A DNA stretch of 64,000 nucleotides from Lineus longissimus (Eukaryota; Nemertea; Pilidiophora; Heteronemertea; Lineidae): contig NC_088309.1 of the NCBI RefSeq assembly GCF_910592395.1, positions 13,706,599-13,770,598 on the forward strand. The letters run 5' to 3'. The translations under genes and the position numbers were made by a program. Shown one piece after another: positions 54,278 to 64,000 of this stretch (its first letter is position 1; each line of letters opens with the position of its first letter). Below the pieces are notes generated by a model. It did no database searches and was not told where the DNA came from. It saw nothing but the letters and a program-made list of their open reading frames with translations.

Positions 54278-57200
54278 CAGTAGAACCTCCCTTAGCGGAC
54301 ACCTCTACATTATGGACGCGTCCGGCCAGTCCCAATTTTTTCTAAGTCATTTCTAATAACAGAAACCTCTGTACGGCAGACACCTCTCTACTCCGAATTG
54401 CGAACAGGACAATGGTCAATTTTTGGTCCAATTCTCTCCCAATTATTGACAGTAGGCAAAAACAATGGTTTCCTGGGTGCGCTTGGAGAGTCGAGTAGGC
54501 CTAACAGATGAGATATTTGCGTAATTACTGTCTTTTAATCGATAAACCACCGGTTCCTAATATTCAGGCCAAACCCACCTTATGATGGTACGTAGTAGAG
54601 GATCACAATACACGCATGGTAACAACCAATAGCAGTAGACTGTCAACTTGGAAGGCAGGCCTAGGTTTTAGAGGGGCTGCTGACCTAATAGGGTTGCGTC
54701 ATTTGTACGGACGAGTGCCGCGGCAGAATAATACGGGGTGTCCCACAAAATACTCCACCGGTTTTTACAGGATGTTTTATTTCAAAATTTGAGTACCTTA
54801 AAAAGCGTAAAAAAGGCATATCAAGGCTTGTTTGCTAAGTGTAATGGATGATTGAAAGGAACTTCGAACAACAATGTCTGGTCCATAGTTTGGAATCCGG
54901 GAGAATTACCTTAGCATTTTAGTTGGGACAACATGTAGGCCTAAAAGGGCAAAAACTATTGAGTAATCAGTGAGGTTTCAGGCGTATATAAAGTTTGGGT
55001 ACTGTCGGAAACCTCTTCTTGCCTTGCCTACAACTTGTAGAAATATGGATGAGCCACTGCCTAAAAGAAAGCGTAGTTATTCCGTGTCGGAGAAGCTGCG
55101 ATACCTGCGATACTTTGAGGTTGCCATTGGAAATGGCACTGTGCGAACGATGACAGAATTTGCCAACCACCACAACATCCCTTTTGAGACATTTCGCAGG
55201 TGGAACCGTCATGACCTGGAATTGGAGGAGGAGCAGAACCGGGGCAAAGACCGAAAGGTGAAGCAGAGGGTGATTGGTTACTGGCCTGAGGTCGATGACC
55301 AACTAGAAATTTGGTTCCGGGATGTTCGGCGAAGACGTCTACCTGTTGTGATCCAGGATGTCTTGGAGAAGGCCGTGCAACTATTCCAGACCTGGTGGGA
55401 AGCCCTCCCAGAAGAGCGCCGACAACTCGCCACAGAGGCAGAACCACTAATGCATGATTTCCATGCATCCAGCGGCTGGGTGGAACTTTTTATGAAGAGG
55501 AAGGACATCAGCCTGCGAAAGGTCATGAAGAACACTACCACCATTCCAGAAAACGCTGTTGTCCTGGTTCGAAACTTTCGCGATGAGATAACCAACACCA
55601 TCGAAAATGTTGGTATACGAATGCGCCTGTTCTTCAACATGGACCAGACTTTCTTCCTTTTTGACCTCCCCCTAATGTACACCCTCAATGAGAAATGTGC
55701 CAAAGCTGTTGATGTACGAACCTCCAGGAAGAATGCAAAGCTGGGATGTTCTGTTACACTTTGCGTGGCGGCAAATGGCGATACGATGCGAGCCCACATC
55801 ACCTTTCCGAGAAGAGGATTTGTTCGCGTGCTTCGAGCTCTGGAAGAGGCCGAGTTGCCCGAAAACGTTGTGGTCACATCGTCCGCCACGGGATGGGTCA
55901 GACGGGAGACGAGTCACCATTGGCTTGACGAAATCTTCATCCCATACGTCCATGAGGCCCATGCTGAACATTTCATACTTTTGGTAGATCAGTTCAGAGT
56001 ACATCGAACGGAGAACTTCAGGAATCGTCTCACTGCAGAAGGGGGCAGACTCAACTTTGTACCGGCCGGATGCACATCTTTGGCACAACCCCTGGATGTG
56101 GCTGTCATGAGATCCTTTAATTGTCACGCCAGACAAGCATGGAAGTCATGGAAGACCGAAAACACCAACGAAGCAGGCCAGTGTGATCGAATTTGACTCG
56201 GAGATGTTGTCAACGTCGTCAGCCGTGCCTTGGAAGCGATCAGCCCAGAGGTCGTCGAGCATGGATTTGAGAAAGCGTTACGCCCACAGAACATAGACGC
56301 AGGTCCACACCCAGTTCCAGATGACGACGATGACGACGAACAGGGGGTAGAATTCCTCAATCTGCCTGATGAGTTTGAGCCTGAGATAGCAGGGCAGTAA
56401 GCAATCGGGTCAACAGAGAAAATCGACAACCGGACCAGAATAAAAATCCAAAATAATGAATAAAAAAAAACAGAAATGAGAAATAAAAAATAAAAACAAT
56501 GAAAAAAGGTAAAAAAAGATGAATAAAGATTGGATGAAAGCCAATCTGAATAAACTTGAATGCATGAAGCATCGCTGTCTTGAAGCGATGCTGGTAGAGC
56601 CCCCAAAAGGCCTGTGATGCCCACTCAAACGCGTTTTATGTGAGAAAAGGTTAACGTTGATCTATCAAACAGACCCAAACCGCAAAACCGCACTGAAACC
56701 GCAAACTCAGACCGCAAACCACAATAAACGCGAGCGCTTTGCATATCCTATGTGTCTCGTTAGGCCATTCTGTCATTCTACTAGTATTACACCTACTTCA
56801 TTCAACTTTCGACCAATGAGTGAAATGGTATTGTGCCCTGTGCTCGCGGTAGGCGTATGCATTAATCCTAATGAACCGGTCTTACATCGATGAAAAGACG
56901 GTAATCAACATAATTACCCAATGGCATTGTGTTTTTGTATCCTAATTATTGTTTACTCATCTCTTCAACTAATCACACATTGTGTCAATGGACACTCATA
57001 AATCCACACGGTTCTGTCAGTGTTGCGGTGAACATGCGTGAGTAGAGAAATTAGAAAAAAATTATCATTAATCAAAGGTGGATGATGGACAGAAATTGTG
57101 GTGTTTTTTCACACATTATGACATGTCAAGGAGATTTTGCAATAAAAGGGGCACCTTTTACTCTGGAGATTATTCATTCTCTGAGTTCCAAAGTAGCTCA

Positions 57201-57416
57201 GGTCATTCAACACAACATCACAAGCAAAGACCGATCAGTTAACAAGTTCGAAGTTTCTACGCTAGATGTCGACTCAGAAAAAACCAAGACCTGCAAGATG
57301 GGAACTTCAACTGCACCTATCGGACGATTTGGCATAACCTCTCTATTAAAGACACCTCTCTATTCAGGACACCTGGGCCCAGTCCCATGGGTGTCCGCAA
57401 TAGAGAGGTTGTACTG
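54278..57416 (+). mobile_element. pogo/Tigger-type DNA transposon (3.1 kb)
   Basis: The left tip CAGTAGAACCTCCCTTAGCG begins right after TA (54276-54277). The right tip, reverse-complemented, CAGTACAACCTCTCTATTGC ends at 57416, followed by TT (a probably mutated TA). Subterminal repeats of the form acctctct-att-ggacacc occur at both ends (54290-54400, 57330-57410). The 160-bp MITE at 17819 shares these tips. It encloses a transposase ORF in the same orientation and ~1 kb of non-coding sequence downstream of it. Confidence 0.85.
55045..56400 (+). pseudogene. pogo/Tigger-family DDE transposase with one in-frame stop
   Basis: Start chosen at ATG 55045 (MDEPLPKRKRSYSVSEKLRY), where similarity to the copy at 33433 begins, although the frame is open from 54970. 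HTH: TEFANHHNIPFETFRRW. Second DNA-binding part: GWVELFMKRKDISLRKVM. Catalytic residues are D200 (FFNMDQTFF), D315 (LLVDQFRVH) and D351 (AQPLDVAVM), giving DD35D, all present. A TGA at 56194-56196 (codon 384) interrupts an otherwise continuous frame to TAA 56398-56400; the tail reads LGDVVNVVSRALEAISPEVV and an acidic end (VPDDDDDDEQ). The stop aligns with Thr in the other copy, so it is a nonsense change after the catalytic core. Activity of the truncated product is unknown. Confidence 0.9.
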
Positions 57417-58605
57417 TTGTGTATTAATAGTCTTAGTTCCACCTATCCAAAATCCCCGGGTTTTTCGACACCCGTGTCTTCGCCGTTTGTAAGAAAAACC
57501 AGACGAGCACTTCCACCTTTAAAATCAGCATAAGATATTGTTAGTCGATCCGCTAACAGGTGCTGCTACAGTTAGTACCTACCTCTCCTGTGTTTTGTAA
57601 ATAATGGAGGTTAGAAAGTGTGTATCACGCATGCGCCGTAGGGACAGCAATTGGTCCGATAGAGATGATGAGGCAATGTCAATATGCCTCGTTCCTTAGT
57701 CAGCAATATGCCCCTTTTTATATGGGGAAGAAGGAGAACTCAGATAGGCCTTCACATGTCGGCTTCCAAATGGCTCGAACCAACTGTACTATCACTACTA
57801 TAACTATGAAATACGTGCTCCTCCTACATGTAGCAATGTCTCGGGCAAGGCACTTAGTCGACAGGCAAGCTAGAAGTTCAGCACCGTGAGCAGCTCTTTG
57901 ATAAAGCCATGTCAGGTTCAGCGCGCCTCTTCAGATACATCAAGTATTGAAAGCACATAAAAAGACCATGCTCATCTTAATTTGAAAATCCCTTCATAAT
58001 CAAGGGCTAGCTCTGACTAAAACAGCACCCATAAACTATAGACCACCAATTTGACCCCAGCTCCTAACTGCGGGAAAACCGAAGTCCAGCAGCCAAAAGT
58101 ACCAAAATACATTTTTGTTTACATTTGAACTGCACACATGCTTGTTTACAATTTCTTTTTCCACGAAATCTCGAAAATCAGGTGACCTGCAATCGTGGAT
58201 TGAAAATAACATTAACCTTGGTTCAGCAGGTCGGCAGGTATACCGGCTGTTCCAATCATCCCCCTACAGCCAGCTGTTCAAAAGGTAATGTTATTCACCC
58301 CACAGGGAGTGCAGGTAATTGATCAAGCCCCTGCTTAACTTAACAGCAATGGCTTGGCTTCTGTGAGTGGTAAGGAGAATTGACAGTGTCCGATTAAAAA
58401 TCCCTTATTACTGCTCCGCTGAAGTAAATGTTTGAACAAAACCAAGACGTTGCATCAGGGTAGGGTGTCACCACCATTCATGCAAAATTTCAAGGCGATC
58501 CAACGCCTCTAAGTGTGACTTTATTCGTCCCCCTTCCAGTATTATTATATAGATGTCTCAAAAATCAAAACACATATGTCAGTGGGGAAATCCCCTGAAG
58601 TTTGA
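57417..58605. other. Intron, no gene recognised
   Basis: Short frames at 57620-57889 and 58125-58322 carry no motif. Several acceptor/donor-like pairs near 58240-58320 would make tiny exons but are not supported. Confidence 0.5.
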
Positions 58606-58609
58606 TTAA

Positions 58610-59610
58610 CCCCTTCGCTACCGAGGCAAGTGGCATGCCCTGTACCGAGATATTTTACCAGTTTTATGCCTAATAGCAAATGAATACTTAAAAAAATTGT
58701 AGCTCCTTTATTATTCATCATAGACTAATAAAACCATACATTTTTGTAAACTGATTACCTTGGCTATTGATTGGTGTTGTTTCCTAGTATCGATTGGGTA
58801 AGAGGTGATCAATAATCAATCATGATCAATACTTTTTGATTGATTATGCTAAATTTATTGATTTTCTGATTTGAACAAGTATAAAACTGTAATTAATGAA
58901 CTTACAACCTATAAATGATATGCAGAACTCGTTGCTAACCTTTGGCTATTGTCTATCACTGATATCGATTGATTACCGATATTGATTGATCAAACATGAT
59001 ATTTTCGACGTTTTTCAACAGTGTTTTTTCAATGAATTAGGATCATTACAAATCATCATTGGCTTTATTTGATGATTGACCTACAGTATACTGTTCACTG
59101 ATTCATCAGTAATCAATAGCCTATTGGCTATTGATTATCTATCGATTATTGATTGATCAGTGATCGGAATGTGATTGGTTTTTCAAAAAATGTAAATTTT
59201 TTCAGGTGAAGTATTCATTCCCCATGTTCACTACTCACAAACTCTTGCGAGTCCTCCAGTATCATAGAAACCGCCGTAGCCAAGTCAACACGCCCACGTT
59301 TCGCCATGTTATTCACAATACAATGCGGTATCTGTGGCAGTAATACCGCCAATTTATATGCTTATCGCCTCGTGTGTTGTAACGGCAAACACATGCCAAT
59401 CTAACCACAGCGCCATCTTAGAACGATGAATGAACCTAAATATAGTCTGCTACAGACACCAGGGACATCAATACACCGTGCAACAGTGTCTAACGTGTAC
59501 CGGGAGTTCTATACTAAAACGTTGGTAGAGGGATGATATATCGTCCCTACTAGGTATACGGGAGACAAATTATAGGGACGATATATCGTCCCTACTAGGT
59601 ACGCAAGGGG
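58610..59610. mobile_element. TTAA-flanked 1.0-kb MITE (piggyBac-like), rich in TGATTGAT
   Basis: TTAA on both sides (58606-58609, 59611-59614). The left tip CCCCTTCGCTACC and the right tip, reverse-complemented, CCCCTTGCGTACC match in 10-11 of 13 positions. Non-coding and AT-rich. Many ATTGATT/AATCAAT motifs lie between 58750 and 59165. At the right end is a 22-bp perfect palindrome. Confidence 0.85.
59528..59601. repeat. Tandem palindromic motif at the MITE's right end
   Basis: Two copies, 45 bp apart, of gatatatcgtccctactagg. The second is a perfect 22-bp palindrome (59573-59594, core GGGACGATATATCGTCCC); the first has one mismatch. Confidence 0.9.
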
Positions 59611-59614
59611 TTAA

Positions 59615-61129
59615 AAAACAGTGTGAATATTCATGTGGTTCCCTCTCGGAGCTCAGAATAGTCGAGATGCTTCATTCGCGCGTTTATCTCTTTTGGCGGC
59701 CATATTAAGTCAAATTTAAACCATTTGAATTGAATCCATGGACATGAGAAACATTGTTTATATTTGATACGTATGCACTTTAAAGAGGTTGAATAGCGCC
59801 TCCAAAAACAAGCAACAGCGCCACCCGTAGCAGAAATAAGAACTGCGTAGTGACGTCATGGTTTCCATATACGGCATCTCATTTACATATTTTTACAACC
59901 TTATTTACTACGAGTTATAAATATGCCAGTAGCACGTGGATCATGCCGGGCGGCGCTGTCAGGTGTTTCCACTATGGGTTACATAATCGGCTACAAAGAG
60001 GCCAGTGTTCTAGTAAATGAAGTTAGCAATGATAACGAAAGAATGTTAGTGTATGTTACGCAGTCAATAGCGATAGTAGTGAGTTGGAGAGAGGAGAAAA
60101 TGGAAAATGGAGAGAATAGTAGTATGGATTTCGAGTCCCAAGAAGAAACTTTGCAAAGTTTTCATCAAACTGATAATCATATTCCTTCCTTCTCTGTCTC
60201 CAACAATTAAAAGTTGCTGCAGTCAACCTGATGCGTTTATCCGCGAGCGAATCGACGAGACGAGGCAGTTTTCAAGCATCCGAATGGTACCTTACAGATC
60301 CGCAAGGGGCGCGTTACCGAAAATGTTGCAAAAATCAATAACGTGATCGTCAATATTGTCATATTTTTCAAAATGAGAGTATGTAAATGATACGCAGACG
60401 GTAAACCAATGAAAGGCCAGTATCTATTGAACCTTACAAGTGATTTGGGGGCCTTGAAACTCCTTATATTTATCAATGAAACCTTATTCCCGCCTAAGGT
60501 TTTGACCGGGCCGTCCAAAACTCCCCATTTTTTGGCGGGCCATTCCCTTTAACTGTAGTAGCGCTTCGCAGAAAGGCAAATCAATGTCTCCACTCCCTGC
60601 GGCTGCGGAGAGCCATCTCAATTACGGGGGATTGAACCAAGAAGCATGACGAGGCCTGAATAAAGTTAGAAAAGGGCCTTGAATATTGTGCCTCTTGAAT
60701 CTTAAATCACTTCTGTTCATATTGTGATCAACACTATAAATTGAACAGATAATGTTTTATTTAACAAGCCTGACAACTGCAAAAATGCTGTTGGTCCTTT
60801 CTTTATAAAACCAGTAAACTTCCACGATTGCCATAGGGTGGACACATTTACCACATGTTTTAAGATGTATATGCAGGGCACGTAGTCGATGATAAGGCAA
60901 TCACAATTGTATAGTTAGGACTTGATGCATTCAGGATAATTCTTTTTTGGTTAAAAGGTCGGAGAATTTTGATAATGGCTCACCAATACCGACCTACTCT
61001 GTAAAGGCCTACTAGCCCCCCCCCCCCCCACCACCCCAACCTACACATGCCGAAGACCTGGGCTATGCACAACCTGGAGCATTGACTGGTTGTGCTCAAT
61101 GGAGTGAGTTTTTACATTCATGGTGTAAT
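59615..61129. other. Intron, no gene recognised
   Basis: An open frame at 59923-60210 (95 codons, MPVARGSCRAALSG...) has no recognisable domain. A poly-C run lies at 61018-61029. Confidence 0.45.
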
Positions 61130-61528
61130 TAAAAAGTCTTGTCTAAGAATGCTCAATGCTAGTCTAAGAGAGACAGGAACTGGTTTCTCATTAAAGTGAC
61201 AGTACACCTGCCCAATGAAATTCTGTCAGTCAGTTACATGTACAGTATCATACTCTCTTCAAACGCACTCGTGGAGCTGAACTCCTGGTGAACTTCGAAT
61301 AGAACTTACAAAAGTGATATTATCCCTGTATTCTGGTCGAAACAATTAAGATTAAGGAAGTCTCATCTAAGAATGCTATTATGAGAACGATCGGAACTGG
61401 TTTGTCATTAAAGGGACAGTACACCTGCATAATGAAATGCCATCAACAATTAACATATACAGTATAAAACAGCCTTAAAATGCACTCCTGGAGCGGTATT
61501 TTGTGAACTTCATACATAACTTATTTTA
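61130..61528. repeat. Repeat family E, two ~210-bp tandem units
   Basis: The units share aagtcttgtctaagaatgct, aactggtttctcattaaagt, gacagtacacctgcccaatg, cttcaaacgcactcgtggag and atccctgtattctggtcgaa. The second unit is interrupted at 61528 by the TTAA element. Confidence 0.85.
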
Positions 61529-62742
61529 GGGGTCACGTCCAAAGTCTGCACTCGAATATTTGCTGTGCGAATCAGGGTGAAAATTAGCCTGATCGACTAT
61601 CGCCACAGTCATTCGCTTCCAAATCAATTGCTGCCTGCTTCGGCGATACCATTATGATCAGGCGAAAATTTAGACTGAATGAAAATCGCAGGCAAAAATC
61701 TATCAATAACTGGTCTAATTCGCTCTCGCCAACCATCAGAGCGGAGCGTATATTACATGTGTTGTAGTATGCGAATTCCGAATTCAGCTGATAGCAGAAC
61801 AAACAAAAACACAAACTGGAATTCCCAGTCAACATGACTCCAGTAATCAAATACATCGCATCTATCCATCAGGAGCTACAGAAATTTGGCACAGAGGTTT
61901 GAGGTTGTTAGTATTATGGTATGCATTCCGAAGGATTGTGGCGGAATGTACCGAATCACACAGCTAAATCGTAGTTAGGCTTTTGTTTCCGAGTCTCAGC
62001 CAACCAATCAAGATCGTTGTAGTATCTGATCATCCTAAACTGCATCCACCAGCGCCCACCAGGTCTAAAATCGGGTATAAAGCCATCAAAATAAAATTTA
62101 GTGGCCATAAATATAATAAGTACACCATTAAAAACAGATTTCCTGAAGATTTCATGACTTTTGGGTGTAAGATAAGGGAGATGTTGTCTAAAATCACAGT
62201 GCTCCTTTTGTGTTGGGAAGCCCTATTATTTCCTCCAAGTCCAATCCAACATGGCCGCTGACTGGGTGCTGGACGCCAGTACATCTTAGACAACAACTCG
62301 CTAATCTAGCACACAAATATCACGATCAGGAAATGTCCTGCTTATTTCGTATATGACCATTAGATTTTACTTTGATGACTTTAAATATGTTTTTAAGCGT
62401 GGTGGATGCTGTTTGTTATGATTTGTTGACATCACGTGACTGCACTTTTCCGCAGATAAAACAAGGCGAAAGTCGTTGCAAAATCATTACCGAATCTCAG
62501 AATCTCAGAGAAGCATGCAAGAGCCAACAATTTCGTAAAATCGCTCCATTATGCCTGGAGCAATTGTTGGGGCGAAATAGAAGAATAGGCGCGACTGTGG
62601 GCAAATTTCGCATCTGACATATCGGCGATTTCATATAATCGCCACGTATTCGCCGGTCGATTTTCGGAGAGATTTTGTAGGCGAAATACTGTAGGGTGAA
62701 ATGCTCCGGCGAATATCGCGTGCGGACTTTGGACATGATCCC
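61529..62742. mobile_element. TTAA-type DNA transposon (1.2 kb), non-autonomous
   Basis: The left tip GGGGTCACGTCCAAAGTCTG and the right tip, reverse-complemented, GGGATCATGTCCAAAGTCCG continue to match over ~35 bp. TTAA follows on the right (62743-62746) and TTTA precedes on the left (61525-61528). The interrupted family E unit resumes on the right (aagtgatataattcctgtct), confirming the insertion. Subterminal regions are rich in tcgcc/ggcga motifs. No transposase. The class is piggyBac or Kolobok, judged by target. Confidence 0.82.
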
Positions 62743-64000
62743 TTAAGTGATATAATTCCTGTCTTCAAACGCACACATATTCAGTACCACATTTGGTGAA
62801 CGCCATGCAGAGCTGATTAATGTGAACTTATCCCTGTATTCTGGTTGTGACTTAGTCATCAAAATACTATACTTATAACTGAACACAATGTTATTTTGTT
62901 CTGTGTTAAACTGAGCTTCTCTCAGGCTTGTCATGTTATCTCTGTCCCAACACTGACCGAGGGAAGTGTGATAAACTTAAATGCTGGGATACATATATTG
63001 TTTTGATTAGAGTCTAATGTGAAATTGCGGAATTCGGTGAAGCGGTAGTGAATGTCCCCCTGAAAAAAGTGTTCGGCCCCATTCTATTCCGAGAGAGATT
63101 ATGGTTTGTGGCTCACATATCAGAAATTAAAGCGCATCAGAGAATCCCGGACATCCCAGGCACTAAAGGTTGCTTTTCTTTGCAATAATAGGGCTACCGA
63201 CTCATCAAAACCGACAAAAATGATGTACTATAAACAATATAATAAAGGCCTATGCCCCCTATGCCCGGGCTAACACATGATATAGGCCCTGGCTCACTAT
63301 ACCACGCCTGCAACATTGACTGATTTTCCACTTATTGGCATATAAGGCTTATCTATAGTGAACCCTTGGTGTGATACATCCATGGTGTAATTAGGAAGTC
63401 TCTTAAGAATGCTAGTCTGAGAGGGATTGAAACTGGTTTGTCATTAAAGGGAACAGTACACCTCGGTAATTAAATGTTGTCAACAAGTAATTATATACAG
63501 TGTACTGTTTTGAAACGCACTCGCGGAGCCACATTTGGTGAGCTTTATACATAACTTATAAAAGTGATTGTTGCCGGTGTTCTGGTCAAAACAATTACGA
63601 ATTAAGAAGTCTCATCTAAGAATGCTAGTCTGCCGAGGAAAGGAATTGGTAAGGGACAGAACGCCTCCATAATGAAATGCTGTAAACAATTAGCATATAT
63701 ATTAGTATCATACCGTCTTCAAATGCACACTTGTCCAGTGCCGCATTATTTCGGTGAGCGCCATGAAGAAATTATTTAAGTGCACTTTTCCCTGCATTCT
63801 GGTTGTGACTTTGTCATCGAAATACTCTATACTTATAAACATGACTAAACACCATGTTATGTCACTCTGTGTAACACAGCAATGTGCAACTCCCCGGCAT
63901 GACACGTTATCTCTGTCCCTTCACAAACCACGAGATGCATTATAAACTAAAGTTGGGCGCCAATGAATTATTTTGATTAGAGTCTAATGCAAACTAACAG
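62743..64000. repeat. Repeat family E, further units and a ~260-bp direct repeat
   Basis: Units restart at 63386 and 63597. The block 62755-63030 (cttcaaacgcacac ... ttttgattagagtctaatg) is repeated at 63716-63990 with the same ending. About 500 bp (63030-63385) between them have no recognised feature. The array continues past the window end. Confidence 0.8.

Noticed and set aside
55278-56136. Antisense open frames of 203 and 154 codons
   Set aside because: They lie opposite the pogo transposase, whose + strand frame shows family motifs and catalytic residues.
58236-58322. Tiny exons between acceptor/donor-like sites (for example 15 nt after ccccctacag)
   Set aside because: None continues the 4E-T frame convincingly in phase 1; consensus sites of this quality occur by chance in introns.
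59923-60210. 95-codon frame MPVARGSCRAALSG...
   Set aside because: No recognisable domain, no splice or polyA context; not supported as a gene.

Overview
This is animal nuclear DNA. The features that show it are consensus GT-AG introns of 10-23 kb, no prokaryote-style operons, a metazoan translation-repressor gene, and dense eukaryotic transposons (DIRS, BEL/Pao, LINE, pogo, piggyBac-like, MULE-like, hAT-like). A marine invertebrate is the best guess; the phylum cannot be fixed from this window.

One host gene spans almost everything. Four + strand exons (1071-1230, 18084-18299, 40871-41205, 51597-52026) have matching splice phases (0/1, 1/1, 1/0, 0/1). Together they encode about 380 residues of the middle of 4E-T (EIF4ENIF1), the eIF4E-binding P-body scaffold. 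Landmarks in order are SRFSRWF, MFSPIP...ILDMLQQ, DMSAFNKLV, and NIFQ/ELL, which is formed exactly across a splice junction. A long Gln-rich tract and an APSPI segment follow. The introns are about 16.9, 22.6, 10.4 and more than 12 kb. The gene's start and end lie outside the window.

The introns are filled with mobile DNA. Intron before and after exon A (1-18083): a divergent repeat family (A), a tRNA-like SINE head, a DIRS relic split by a TTAA-flanked MITE, tandem repeats (B), a LINE fragment, a tyrosine-recombinase retroelement with its direct repeats, a BEL/Pao fragment, a piggyBac-like deletion derivative inserted in repeat family C, and a pogo MITE. Intron B-C (18300-40870): more family A and B, a hAT-like MITE (26220-27443), a decayed transposon-associated ORF, a MULE-like element with a 9-bp target duplication (28786-29738), a LINE tail, a pogo element with TIRs and a dead transposase (33151-35373), and a two-ORF DNA transposon with both ORFs open (35720-38191, minus). 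Intron C-D: a long inverted repeat, family A and family C. After exon D: a 3.1-kb pogo element, a 1.0-kb TTAA MITE rich in TGATTGAT, and ~210-bp tandem repeats carrying a 1.2-kb TTAA element.

The most notable items are the bicistronic DDE transposon with 15 nt between its ORFs, several TIR/TSD-defined elements whose nesting gives an insertion order, and a repeat family whose units carry perfect CTCF-like cores and AGGTCA direct repeats. All assignments come from reading the sequence and from remembered family motifs; no database search was run.
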